This document shows positions 50,701 through 61,740 of a stretch of DNA of 64,000 nucleotides, piece after piece. Numbering within the stretch: the stretch's first letter is position 1; every line of letters begins with the position of its first letter. Under the pieces are notes generated by a model. It ran no database searches, was not told the DNA's origin, and saw only the letters and a list, made by a program, of their open reading frames with translations. The position numbers were made by a program, and so were the translations under genes. The DNA comes from Chionis minor (taxonomy: Eukaryota; Chordata; Aves; Charadriiformes; Chionididae): NCBI GenBank assembly GCA_013398295.1, contig VZSF01001062.1:124001-188000 (forward strand), written 5' to 3'.

Positions 50701-53700
50701 CAAATTCATGCATGATTAAACATAAAATATTCAAACTAGACACACCAAAATGCGAGTATTCTATGAATGTGTAGTGTCTGTATAGTTAAAACAAAGAACA
50801 TTATTCTGTCCGGATGTCTCTCAGTTCTGGGATCAAAGAATAGTTAGCTAACCTTATTCACATCACAAGAAATCACGAGAATTTCAACATATGTAATTAA
50901 GATAACTTAGGAAGTTGGAATAGTTTCTAGCACAACATAAAGAAGCTATTTATTTTTAAGTTACTCAAAATACAAACCCATCTGAAATAAAATGTGACAT
51001 CTTGTTCAAAATTAATAATACATAAACTCCATGTGTTTATAGGTTTGGGTATAGTGTCTTTAGAAGCTTATCTGCAAAGAACAAAACCAAAACAAGTACC
51101 AGTGTGTTAAAATAGCCTTTAAACAATCCCTCTGGGACATTGTTACGTTGGCACTGTATGTCTAGCCATGTGCATCCTTAGAATCACTTGTTCAGAAGTT
51201 TGGGTTGCCCTTTGCCTTCGGGAGATTGAAAACTCTCCACGAGAGGCAAGTGGTGTTAAAACCAATGGCAGACTTGAGAACTGAGGGGGAGACAGTAAGG
51301 CAGTAAGAGGAAGGGGAGGTGGAGTTCCTCAGATTGTGGGGTTCAGGAGGTTCTGCAGGGTGGAAGGGGTTAAGTACAGGTATTTGCCTGTGGAGAAGGC
51401 TGGCAGGAAGTGTTCAGCAAAGGCTGGTCACTGCTGAGCAAAACCCCAGCTGAAGGAATAGGCAAGTTTAGAGAAAACTATTTTGTATTTATGACATTTT
51501 CCTACCAGGAGGAGCTAATATTATTTATTCTGTAAGGCTTCTAGTTTATTCAGAAAAGGGAAAACAGCAACAGTATGAAATCTTTTTGGAATGGAGTGTT
51601 CTTTCACTCTTAATCTTCAGCCTACAAAGAAGGGTCTTCCAGTACAACCTGGTAGGCACTAAAAGTCCTTTGACTAGAGACAAACTTCTAGATTTTTCTC
51701 CTTCTGTGGGGTGGATATTAATACGGTTTCCAAGTAGCAGAAGATGCTTGGTGATACATCTTAGCTGCCGGAGTTAAGTGGGAGCTTTAAATGAAAATAC
51801 AGTTTGCAAGAAAAGTGGAAATTTCATGCCAGTGGCATGAAATGCAGCCTGATCCCTTTTGCAGCAACATGCTTGGAAGATAGCAACATGTCTTGGGCTG
51901 TGTTGCCCCCTTGAGCGGGCTGTCTTTCATTCTTGGTTCCTGCAGCTATTACCACTACTGAGATGTCGGAATATGCAGAAGTCATCAGTTTCTGGATGAC
52001 AAGCAGCTGCCTCAGACTCCACATAGGGCCATTTTGGCATTTCCATAATAATAATGTTAGGTTCTTCAAGAAAACCTTAGAGATCACTTTCTTAAACCCT
52101 GCTTCTCTCAGGAGGGAAGGCATACAGCTTAAACCACTAGAAGGATTAAAAACCTCACAGATCTTTCAATAATCAGCAAAGTTGATCAAGCAGTTACCTG
52201 CAGTGAATAAATTTTCTTCTTTTACATTCTGCTTAAAAGTAAACTATAGAACATGTAGTTGGACCTAGTTCTCACCACATTGTATGTATCTTGTTCCAAA
52301 TGCTGGGAGCTGATGCATTTCAAGGTGAACATCTACATGTAGGGGTTTCAACTGGTACAAAACATGGCTGGATGTCGTCAGACATTTTTCATTCTTTAGT
52401 TTTGCAGCTTAATCCAAATTCTTAGATTTCTCTTTTAATAAAAACGATGAACGGCGTTTCAGATACTCCTTAGATGCCATGTGCCTCCTGAGAACTGCAA
52501 GTTCAAATGGCCTATTTATTTCTGTAGAGTTTTGAAAGAACAAGCTAACTCTTAGAAGACTTCAGTTACCTGGTAGGTACTATGTTCTCTGCATTGGATA
52601 GAATGATTTTGTATTTCCCCTAAAGGTCAGAGCACATTACATATTTGTGGTTTTGTATTTCAGCAGAAAACTTAAAACAGTATACTTTGGGGGGCAGTTT
52701 ATAGTGAAACTAGCCATTTTATAAAGTATTTCAGGTCATCTTGGAGGGGGGGAGAAGATAAATGGTCTGAACCTGCCAATGTAATTTAAAAAAAAAATAA
52801 ATAAAAAGGAAAGAAAATAAAAGGGTTGTAGCTCCCAGCCGTTGCTTGCAGTATATCAAACAGTAAAGGGCTGGGTCGAAATGGAGCCTCAAAGTGAAAA
52901 TGTAGCTGTGTGCAGGTGGGTTGGAAGAGCTTGTGGTGCCATGCAGTGTTATAGAGTACTTGGGATGGGTGGAGGAGCCCAGCAGATGTCGGATTCTCTA
53001 CTGCATTTCAGCAGGTGATAGGAAGCTTTGTAGAACCAGGAGGGTGTCTGTGGACGAGCCTTTCTAACACTCGCTGTATTTAATTGCAGTGGAGACCCAT
53101 GCAGATAAACTGAAGCCAAATTTGGAAGATTAGTTATAAAGATCCTGCACACCTCTAGTGTGTTTTAAGGATAATTCCTTCTGCAAGTATGCATGCAATA
53201 GTTCAAATTTGGAACTATTTGGATCTTTTATTTAAATGCTTTTATTTAAATGTAATGGCAGGGAAACTTCAGTCTCATAACAGCTTCAAACTGCTGTGTC
53301 TATGGTAATTAAACCAATAGTATTTAGAAATATAATCACAATGTTTTCAACCAAAAAAAAAAGTATGTGTTTTAGTGAGAATTGAGAATGAAGTATTTGC
53401 TGGTGATAATATTAGAAACGGGAAGGACTCGGTGCTTGTGAGAATTCCACAGAACAAACTTGCCCATATCAAAGGACGAGATGCTTATGCTAAGAAAACT
53501 CATCTGTTAGACCCAACTGACACAAGATTCCTGATTCACATTCCCTTTAATTTGAGCATAGGAACCCTGATTTCAGTGTACATCTTAGCGGCACAAATTC
53601 AATGCATAAAATGAATGTGTGCAGACATTTTGAACTTGAAACATTTTTGTCCTGGTGTGGGTTTTATAGAAGATTCTGAACAAGCCACTTCAGTGCTTTT

Positions 53701-55918
53701 CCTGTGTTTGCTGGTAAGGATCATTCCTCATGCTTTTTTTCAAGATCAACATGATTATTTTACTAGATCACAACTATACTTTAGCCAGTGAAAGCTGATT
53801 AAAAGAACCTTACTTGAGCCTGAAAACCAGATGACCATTAGACATCAACATTTAAAATGGACTTGGAGCATTTGGAATTCAGTTACAGCTGCTATTACCT
53901 GACTAAGATAACTTTGTTAAAGTAATCACTGGAAAAGATTTAAAGTTAGTAAGTCGCTGTTCACAGTAAGTGAATTACATTTGTATTTTAATAAACCATT
54001 TCATGCTGTTTTAGCAGAGACTGTGATGCAGTCTTCAGGTATCACAAAGGCATATGACCTTGTTCCTTAGTGGGCTAATACAAGCACCATAGGAGTAATC
54101 CCCTTGAAATCAGTGAGGTTATGGTAGATTTATATAGGCATGTGGTAAACAAGGATGGAATTGAGAGATGTTATAATGAGGTGTTGCTATACTGACTGTT
54201 GAAAATTTGACCTTGGCAATACACTTGGCAATAATTTTATTTGAGTATGGGGGAATTTTCTCCCTCCTCCCTCCTGCCCCCCTTCAATTTGCAAAATTGT
54301 TTATGTGCTGTTTGTGTATTTTCATGCTATGTAGGTATGTGAAGTGTTTTGCTTCTGCTCTGTGCATCTGTGAATTTAAGTATTGAGGCAATTAAGGACT
54401 GAGAAAAACATGTTAGCTTTCATGATATCTCTAAGATAAGATTTTCTTTAAATACTGCCTTTTTAGATGTTCTTAAATGGTCATGTACTTGCTATGTCAG
54501 CTCTTGGCAGTATCACATGTATTTTAATGCCATTCCTAAAATAACGTCATGGTCTTCTACTCAGAAATGTACTGTTGTAGATTCTCCTTAGCTCTTCCAT
54601 ATACTTGTAATCCAGAGAAAGCTGCTGAGACATTTTCCTCCTGTATCCCAGTCTAAACGTGGATATTAGCAGCTTCGGATATTAGCAGCTTCCTTGTTAC
54701 CAGGTGTTGATTATAGTTGATTGTATTTGGGTTCAAAGTGTTATAAGAATTTGTATCACCTTTCTGCTTTTTTTTTCTATTACTCTTCACTGTCTGCCCT
54801 AACAAAAGCAGAGAGAAGTCTTGTTAGCAGAATTTGCAAATTGTCTTTCTAGTAGGTGCCATATGCTAACAGATAAAAAACAGACTTCAGTATTTTTCAG
54901 AGCTTTTTAATTTGCGTTTGCTTTGGGAGTTCTTTGTGTTTTCCTCTGAACCAATATGGCAAGGTCTGCCAGCAGCTGGTTTTCTATTACACCTGTGGAC
55001 AAGCCAGTAATTGCACTTGCTTCAACGAATAGTCTCAGCATTTCTCAGTGGAAGCAGCCAAATCACAGTTCAAGTCATCTTCACCAGCGAATTTCCAGAT
55101 TTACCTGTATCCAACCGTGTTTCAGTACAGGGTTTCATGAAGTTGAATCAGCAAGTTGTACCAGCCTTTTCTGAATACACATCCTGGGTGGGTTCCTTGG
55201 CCTTGCAGTGGGATCACGGATTGGATAGTTGTTTCAGTTTATCAGGTTTAGAGGTAAACCTCTAAAACTAGATCACTTTTATTTGAGGTTTTTTCCCTGT
55301 GCAGAGGCAGCAAGGGTATGACTTTACACCCTTTATGAACGCAATACATTTATTTTAGCTAGCACATCTGGTAGATACCTGGAGTTAACGTACAGCTCAC
55401 CTAAGCAGTGTAGTGCTTGGTGTCCTCATCGCAATACCCAGTTCACCTCTGCTGTCCTGGCAGCCACCAGCTGAGGATGTATGGGCCTCCCCTGCTGATG
55501 GACCACGCTGGTCCTCGGCCTTACTGCCCCGTCTTCGGAGTCTCTGGGGGAGGGTTTCCCTCAGTGATTTTTATGCTTTCCCCCACCACCAAGTCTTTTC
55601 TCCTGAGTTACTAGTACCGTGTCTAGTTTCAGTTCTTTTTGTTGTTGTTGTTGTTACTATTTTATGTATTTGTTAACCTTGCATGGCTTTGGGCTGTGTA
55701 GTAGAGAGTCAAGGTTGCACATCTGTTTCTCCCAGAACTACACCCTGGGGCATGGGTGTAACTAAAGCCACAGGCATAGTGAGTTACAGGAAGACACGCC
55801 GGTGGTAAATAGCTATATAGTGGTGAGGCTTACATAGAAAACAATGTAAAAGTTAGCCTTGTTTTTAATGCATTTTCACATTTGTTGATGACATTTCTTT
55901 TCCTTTTTGATCCAATAG
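44704..55918. other. NDUFAF2 intron 3, no recognised genes or transposons
   Basis: About 11 kb without a recognisable CR1 or LTR. ORFs are 122 codons or shorter and lack family motifs. Minor repeats are a perfect 16-bp tandem duplication at 54661-54692, a (TTG)n patch at about 55639-55655 and A-runs near 46685 and 48604. The low repeat content contrasts with introns 1 and 2. Confidence 0.5.
54661..54692. repeat. Perfect 16-bp tandem duplication
   Basis: GGATATTAGCAGCTTC occurs twice back to back. This is a small local duplication. Confidence 0.92.
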
Positions 55919-55978
55919 AATAGTGAAACTGGGACACCACGATGGAATTTTTCTTCAACAACTTGGCGAAAAAATTAA
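55919..55978 (+). other. Candidate alternative last exon of NDUFAF2
   Basis: A pyrimidine-rich tract (ACATTTCTTTTCCTTTTTGATCCAATAG) gives a plausible splice acceptor at 55917-55918. From 55919, in the phase 0 needed after exon 3, the sequence encodes 19 residues (NSETGTPRWNFSSTTWRKN) and a TAA. Another frame from 55920 is also open for 24 codons. Splicing here would replace the conserved C-terminal tail of NDUFAF2. No polyadenylation signal immediately after it was identified. It may be only a cryptic acceptor in the intron. Confidence 0.2.
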
Positions 55979-56176
55979 GAACACTTTAAACTAGGGCCGA
56001 AATTGCAGTTGTAGAAAAAGACTTAATTTTGCCACATTCTATTTCTTACATACCTGAAAATTTGGATTACAAAATTAAGGAAAACAATGACTGCTTAAAA
56101 TGTTTGGGTTTTTTCCAACATCGTTTATTGCATTTACTTCTGATTTATCTGATTACCTTTTCTCCTGTGTTCTTAG

Positions 56177-56434
56177 GAGATTCTTAAGAATGAAAATTAC
56201 AGAGAAGAAATGAAACAGAAAATCAAGGATGTAGCCGAGAAGGATAAACTGCTTCAGGCCAAGGAATACAAGGAGGGACTCGTTGCTGAACCTGTTCATA
56301 CGCAGGTTAAAGGCCACGCATCAGCCCCTTACTATGGAAAGAAAGAGCCTTCCCAAGATCCAACGAGCACTGCCAGTACCTTTCAGCCAGGTTCCTGGAT
56401 GCCACCAGACAGCCGTAGTAGTGATAGGAAGTAA
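56177..56434 (+). CDS. NDUFAF2: NDUFAF2 exon 4 (terminal coding exon)
   Basis: The acceptor CTGTGTTCTTAG precedes an in-frame GAG ATT CTT, and the exon encodes 85 residues and a TAA stop. It starts EILKNENYREEMKQK and continues through a charged, probably helical or coiled segment (roughly the first 35 residues). It then shows two NDUFAF2 hallmarks: KGHASAPYYGK and, near the end, FQPGSWMPPD. The C-terminus is Ser- and Asp-rich. This tail is what distinguishes NDUFAF2 from NDUFA12. The ATG inside the exon (56210) is an internal Met, not a start, because exons 2 and 3 join in frame upstream. No disabling change is seen, so the gene looks functional. Confidence 0.95.
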   Translation, partial: EILKNENYREEMKQKIKDVAEKDKLLQAKEYKEGLVAEPVHTQVKGHASAPYYGKKEPSQDPTSTASTFQPGSWMPPDSRSSDRK

Positions 56435-56540
56435 ACTATTGTGATGTACAGATGTTGCTAATGGGTAAATATTTTAATGGTCAACATAAACAGCTGTTAT
56501 ATATGAGTGAGTGTGCAATAAAGTCCTATTAAAGCAGTTT
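56435..56540 (+). terminator. NDUFAF2: NDUFAF2 3'UTR and polyadenylation signal
   Basis: A canonical AATAAA lies at 56517-56522, 83 bases after the stop codon. It is followed by T-rich sequence (TTTCATTTATTTTTG) at about 56538-56552, suitable as a downstream element. This implies a short 3'UTR of about 100 bases. The exact cleavage site is inferred. Confidence 0.75.
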
Positions 56541-57309
56541 CATTTATTTTTGCAAAACTATTCAAAATAGGCTTAATCATGACAAACTACTGTGAAATGT
56601 TTGGGTTTAGTGGAAGACATGATGTGTTACCAAGTAAGTTTGTTTTCAGCAGTTACTGTTCATCAGTTACTTATGAAATCATAGGTAGGTTTTCTAGCTA
56701 ACTTAATTTTCTTTGATATTTCTGAAGTTCTTTTTCCTTGAAGACTCGCTTGTTTTTAAAATAATTTTTGATGTAATAAATTTTAATTAATCAGTACACT
56801 TAATTTTTGCCAAACTTAGTCCGTTTAAGATAGTTCCTCAGAATGCTTGTTAATCCCCTTGGCAGTGCCAGTGTGCTTTCCTCTGTCAAGTGGATGGAAA
56901 AGTTGATTTCATTAACAGGAATCAGTATGACACTACACTGACCACACTGTATTAATCTTAGAGACATTCTTGTAACTTAAGAAAACAACATATTTGAATA
57001 ATGTCTGATTAGCAGTAAGCACCGGATAAAAATCGGGCTGAGTTAAACTACATGCATAACTACTAGTTATAGTTACTGCTGTAATAGAGGCTGGAAGCAC
57101 TTGGTAAAGCTGCTGGAAAATAACACAGGGTTTGGGACAAGGGACTGCCATTAATATTAAAATCGTAAGGTTTTATTTTTGGTGTATGTAGGGACTTCCC
57201 TGAATTATTAGATCTATTTGGCCATAGTTCAGATACATAAAACACGCAGATTACTTGCGTAGAGACAATGTTTGAGAGCCTTAAGTCAAAATAAAGACCA
57301 CGCAATTTT
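56541..57309. other. Intergenic sequence between convergent NDUFAF2 and SMIM15 ends
   Basis: AT-rich sequence with no gene recognised. Antisense ORFs of 72-87 codons at 56933-57326 have no family resemblance. Confidence 0.5.
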
Positions 57310-58871
57310 TTGAAAAAAAGTATCAAATTTATTTATGCAGTGCATCCTTTATCAGTTCTCCATGTGTTTTAAGCTATGTAGGTATCAAAGTTGGAACATA
57401 CACATTTGACAACACTTGAGACAAAAGAGCAGAGACTTAACCCCATTTTTTCATAAAATGCAAAAATGTCATATTCTAATAATGCTTGCTGTGACCAACA
57501 AAATTGAAAGATGATCAACAATACTTCACATTTCACTCAGACTAGTCACTTCTAATCCCCCTTTGTGTCAGCCAACCCTATAGGTCTTCTCAGCTGACCA
57601 GTGCTGTTATTTTAAGGTTTTATTTTTAAGCATAACGAAGGACCTGTGGCTAGAAAGCAGAAGTCTGTGCTGCTGGTTAGAAATACGCCAAGTGTAAAAA
57701 CCTAATGCTCTTTTGTAGTAGAACAAGCTCTTTAGAACTAGACTATTAACAAAAATTAGGCCTTGACAAATTAATCACTTCTGTTAGAAAAACATGAACT
57801 GGAATTAAGGTTGAACAATTTTGGCATATTTACAACACAAAAACCCTACTTGGACTTTTTTCCAGTATGCCAGCACGTTGCAACCTGGAAGGCAGCAGAG
57901 TTTCAAGAGCCATGAGTACAAAGATCCCCAAAATCAGAACAAAGATCAGAAGGTGCTCAATCAAAGGTAGCCAGAAGGTTAGCAAGAACTGCTGTCACCA
58001 GCATGCACATCCTTCTGTACTCGCCCACAGCCACCTCCTGTGGGTCACTAGGACACAGCACATGAGGCCGCCCGGGGCCTTCGGTCTCACCCCATCTATG
58101 GCTATTCTTTGAGGCAGAAGTTGTTTCTGAAGGCAGAAACACATTAGTTACAGGTGGAGCATTCAGGTGATTGTTAGGGAAAACCAAACACATAGTAGTG
58201 TACTCTGGAGAACATGAGTGGCTTAAGACGAATGAAGGTCATAGGAAGCTCTCAGTTTCCTTAACTTTGGGCTGAATTTAAAAACTCTTAACAGCTGGTA
58301 GGTCGGGAAACAGGAAAAGCTAAGTTAGGTTCTTTTCGCAGACAAGTCCCACCATCAAAGACGGTACAGCAGCCCCTATGGGCAGGCAGCTGAGTGAACT
58401 GCAGGCCTCAGAGGGAATTGGTAAGGAATGCTACCTAACTCTGAAGGTGGCTTATCTCCATAGCTCTGCTGAAGGTATACCAAAATTTGCCTTTCTCTAA
58501 CCCAGTTTACCGCTCACAGACTTTGACAATTTTAAGACACTAGTTAAGTCATAGCTTAGCTAAGGGGGAAAAAAATATAAATATAAATCTACCTCCAGAG
58601 CCACCCAGCAGATTATTTTTTAATTTAACATGCAAATTTAGAAAAGCAACCTGCACTAGAACACAAGTAGATTAAGTGACTGTAGTAAGTGTCACTTGGG
58701 CAAACTTTAACACAAATCATCTCAGCAGAAAAAAATACACTGAAGGGATTAATTTTCATACTTCAAGAAATAACAGGATCAAGTATCAAAGGACAGTTAC
58801 AACACAAAATGTACAAGTATTTCATTTAAAAAGTGGATTCTTTGCACGAGGAAGACCTTCTTTTTGCCCAT
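57310..58871 (-). terminator. SMIM15: SMIM15 3'UTR with candidate polyadenylation signal
   Basis: Downstream of the SMIM15 stop (lower coordinates) the - strand shows an AATAAA at 57333-57328, which would give a 3'UTR of about 1.55 kb. Another TTTATT on the + strand near 57619 could serve as a shorter alternative. The 3'UTR extent is inferred from these signals only. Confidence 0.5.
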
Positions 58872-59096
58872 TTAATCCTTCTTTGTTCGTTTGGCTTTTG
58901 CAATATTCTCTTGGCGCTTCTGTTTCTTCTTTTGCTCTCGCTCCCTGGCCTCAATCATTTTTGCAAGCTTCCACGAAAGCGCTGCACTAATGACGAACAA
59001 CGGCGTAAGGGCCAAGATCACCGTAGTGAGAAAGCCGTAGGGGTCCTTTGCAGCCCACTCCACGATGTATTCAGCCCAAGCCTTAATATCGATCAT
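58872..59096 (-). CDS. SMIM15: Small integral membrane protein 15
   Basis: A complete 74-residue ORF, the same length as vertebrate SMIM15, within a single exon. It starts [20 protein letters not shown] and has one hydrophobic segment at about residues 21-42 ([20 protein letters not shown]). It then has a strongly basic and acidic helical tail ([19 protein letters not shown] ... KKD), likely a short coiled coil in the cytosol. It is predicted to be a single-pass membrane protein; its function is not established. The start is fixed by the conserved N-terminus and family length. A splice acceptor at 59124-59125 (TTCTGTAG on the - strand) puts 27 bases of 5'UTR in this exon. The convergent arrangement with NDUFAF2 matches human chromosome 5. 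Confidence 0.96.
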   Translation of the reverse strand: MIDIKAWAEYIVEWAAKDPYGFLTTVILALTPLFVISAALSWKLAKMIEAREREQKKKQKRQENIAKAKRTKKD

Positions 59097-59123
59097 TTTT
59101 TCTGCTTTTCTATTGGGAAAACC

Positions 59124-59578
59124 CTACAGAATAAAATAAGTATTTCTGAGTATTCGGAAAAATAAAAGCACACATACACAGCAATTGCCATTTCAATACC
59201 AGTCACCCATCTTTCATTATTAAAAAGCAAGCTCGTTTTTGCTAGAAGTTAAAAGCAGTGCACAGTACGTGACAGGAAGCGCCACACAAACCAAGCGTTG
59301 ACCCTGCCTGAAAGGACACCCATTACAGAATAATTAGGCGTTTCACCCAACAGAACTGGAGATATTACCACGAAAAAACTGACCTAAATAAATAAATACA
59401 TTTTAAAAAACTGACAGAAACTGACAGTGCCCGGGCGGGGCGGCGAGTCCGGAGCAGCCGCCACACGGACACGGAGACTCCCTACATTCCCCCTCCCTCC
59501 CCGCCGCCGCCACTCGGCGCCCGCCCCGCCCCGCGCCTCCCAACGGCCGCGCTGTGGGGGCCGCGGCGCCGCCCTCAC
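59124..59578 (-). other. SMIM15: SMIM15 5'UTR intron
   Basis: On the - strand a CpG-rich CCGCAG|GTGAGGGCG donor (exon end at 59579) and a TTCTGTAG acceptor (exon start at 59123) define an intron of about 455 bases. The upstream exon would be non-coding and reach into or near the N gap. The splice sites are inferred from consensus only. Confidence 0.55.
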
Positions 59579-60010
59579 CTGCGGCGGGGGGCTGGGATCC
59601 CAGCGCCGCCTCGGGCACCCCCCCCGGNNNNNNNNNNNNNNNNNNNNNNNNNNNNNNNNNNNNNNNNNNNNNNNNNNNNNNNNNNNNNNNNNNNNNNNNN
59701 NNNNNNNNNNNNNNNNNNNNNNNNNNNNNNNNNNNNNNNNNNNNNNNNNNNNNNNNNNNNNNNNNNNNNNNNNNNNNNNNCGCGCGTCGGTCGGCTGGAG
59801 GGGGCGGGGGCCCGCGTGGGTTCCGCGCGTGGCGGCGTGCCGCCGCTGAGGCGGGAGGTGGTGCCCCGCGCTCGGGCCGGGGTCAGGGGCCCGGCGGTGG
59901 CCGCGGGGAGCGGAGGCGCCGGGCTGCGCTCGGTGTGGGCTGGCTGACCCTTAGCGCCGTTAATGCGTGAACACTCGGGGTCCGCGGTTCTGCCCCGCGC
60001 CCTGTGGGCA
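59425..60010. promoter_or_regulatory. SMIM15: CpG island, SMIM15 promoter region
   Basis: Extremely GC-rich, CpG-dense sequence on both sides of an N gap, in an otherwise AT-rich window. It lies immediately upstream of the SMIM15 coding exon and contains its probable first-exon donor. Such islands usually drive housekeeping transcription and are often bidirectional. The transcription start probably falls in or close to the missing bases. Confidence 0.8.
59628..59780. other. Assembly gap of 153 Ns
   Basis: An unresolved run inside the CpG island, probably a GC-related sequencing failure. X-containing ORFs that cross it are artefacts. Confidence 0.99.
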
Positions 60011-60356
60011 CGCGTGGGGGGTTGGCTCGGCCCACGGGAAGGCCTTGCAGCCCCTGAAGTTGCGTTGGCCGGTTCAGGAGCTCCGTTCTCTGTAGCAAAA
60101 CAGCAAATGCTGTGAAGGCAGTCTTTTGTACGCCTTTCTCTTTCTGTAAATATATTATTTAAAATGCAGAAAACGGGCTAAGAAGGAATATATTTCATCA
60201 ATGAGAGAGTAATTGACAGAGATCTGGCTTACCTAAAAAGCTTTAAATTGAGTACATTGAATGCGATTTTGTGTTATGTGCGGATTTTCATTATTTGCGC
60301 ATTCTTGCTCAAAACCTGTCTGTAGTGTTCAGGCTCTTGTAATATCTTTTGAAAAA
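60011..60356. other. Sequence between CpG island and CR1
   Basis: The composition falls from GC-rich to AT-rich. No gene was recognised. A promoter-divergent non-coding RNA could start here, but no splice structure was established. Confidence 0.4.
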
Positions 60357-61740
60357 CGGAATGGAATGGAATAGCATAGTTTGGTTTGAAGGGACCTACA
60401 GCAGTGATCTCGTCCAAGTGCCTGACCACTTCAGGGCTGACCAAAGGCTGAAGTGTGTCATTAAGGGCATTGTCCAAAAGCCTCTGAAACACTGACAGAC
60501 TTGGGGCACTGACCACCTCTCTAGGAAGCCTCTTCCAGGGTTTGACCACCCTCTCAGTAAAGAAATGCTTCCCAGTGTCCAGTCTAAACCTCCCCTGGAG
60601 CAGCTCTGACCCATTCCCACAGGTCCTCTCACTGGATCCCAGGCAGAAGAGCTCAACACCTCCCTCTCCACTTTCCCTCCTCAGGAAGCTGTGGAGAGCA
60701 ACAAGGTCACCCTCAGCCTCCTCTCCAAACTAGACAAGCACAGAGTCCTTAGCCATGCTCCTAGGCCATGCCTTCCAGCCCTTTCACCAGCTGTGTTGCC
60801 CTCCTCTGGACACATTCGAGTACCTGAACATCCTTCTGAAGTGGTGGGGCCCAGAACTGCACAGAGTGCTCCAGGTGAGGCTGCACCCACCCTGAACACA
60901 GCGGGATAATCCCCTCTTGACCGTCTGGTTCTGCTGTGTCTGATGCACCCCAGGATGTGGTTTGCCCTCTTGGCTGCCAGGGGACACTGCTGACTCCTAC
61001 CGAGCCTGCTGTCGACCAGCACCCTCAGAACCCTTCCTGCAGGGCTGCTCTCCAGCCACTCCTCTCCCAGTTTATACTGGTACCCAGTGTTACTCCATCC
61101 CACGTACAGGATCCAGCGTTTGAACTTGTTAAGTTTCATCCCACTGATGGTTGCCCAGTGCTCCAGTCAATCTCGATCCCTCTGCACGGTCTCCTGTCCC
61201 TCAAGGGAGTCAACAGCACCTCCCAGTTTGGTATCATCAGGAAACTTGCTAATGGTGCATTCAGCTCCTGCATCCCGATTGTTGATGAACAGGTTGAACA
61301 TCATTGGCCCCAGAATTGAGCCCAGAGGAACACCGGTGGTGACCAGAGCCCTGCCATCTGGCCTGTTCTTCACCCAGCGCACCACGAACCTACTCATCCC
61401 ACAGCTGGACAACTTGTCTGGAAGGATGCTGTGAGGGACAATATCAAAGCCCTCACTAAAATCCAGAAAAACTACATCCACGAGGCGGGTGACCTTGTCG
61501 CAGAAAGATATCAAATCAGTTAAATGGGACTTACCTTTTGTGAACCCACACTGACTGTGCCTGATGAGTCCATTATTCTCTAAATGTCTTTCAGCAGTAC
61601 AGGGTATCACCCTGTCCACAATTTTTCCAGGAACTAAGCGGTTAGACTAAAAGGTCTGTAGTTCTCTGTGTGTTCTCTGACCCCCGTTTTGTAGGCTGGA
61701 ATAACACCAGCTAGCTTCCCGTCAGTGGGGATCTCACCAG
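60357..61740 (-). mobile_element. CR1 LINE, divergent subfamily with ATTCC-type tail
   Basis: On the - strand RT sequence runs from KGKSHLTDLISFCDKV and VFLDFSEGFDIVPHS (61619-61167) through [14 protein letters not shown] and SLEGQETVQRDRD. It continues (61139-60681) with GRSQQCPLAAKRANHILGC and the RT end. The end of the polypeptide is seen as WKRLPREVVSAPSLSVFQRLL near 60540-60480. The 3' terminus reads CTATTCCATTCCATTCCGT, unlike the ATTCTATG tail of the other copies. Multiple frameshifts and a changed catalytic box (FPDD) show it is dead. The 5' end is lost at about 61740. Confidence 0.85.

Larger units (their letters stand above)
1..56540 (+). other. NDUFAF2: NDUFAF2 gene, partial (exons 2-4 with introns)
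   Basis: Three exons with consensus splice sites join in one reading frame and give about 129 C-terminal residues of complex I assembly factor 2 (also called mimitin or B17.2L). The human protein is about 169 residues in four exons, so the missing roughly 40 N-terminal residues fit a single exon 1 upstream of the window. Visible intron lengths are at least 29.6 kb, about 12.5 kb and about 14.0 kb. A large gene with a tiny third exon matches the mammalian architecture. The transcript should end just after the AATAAA at 56517. The next gene, SMIM15, is convergent, the same order and orientation as on human chromosome 5. Confidence 0.93.

Noticed and set aside
53375..53614. A 79-codon ORF that looks mildly protein-like
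   Set aside because: No recognised family and no good flanking splice sites tied to NDUFAF2 phase; treated as chance.
59427..59970. Long Ala/Arg/Pro-rich ORFs across the CpG island
   Set aside because: They cross the N gap and come from GC-rich composition; none continues into a recognisable protein.
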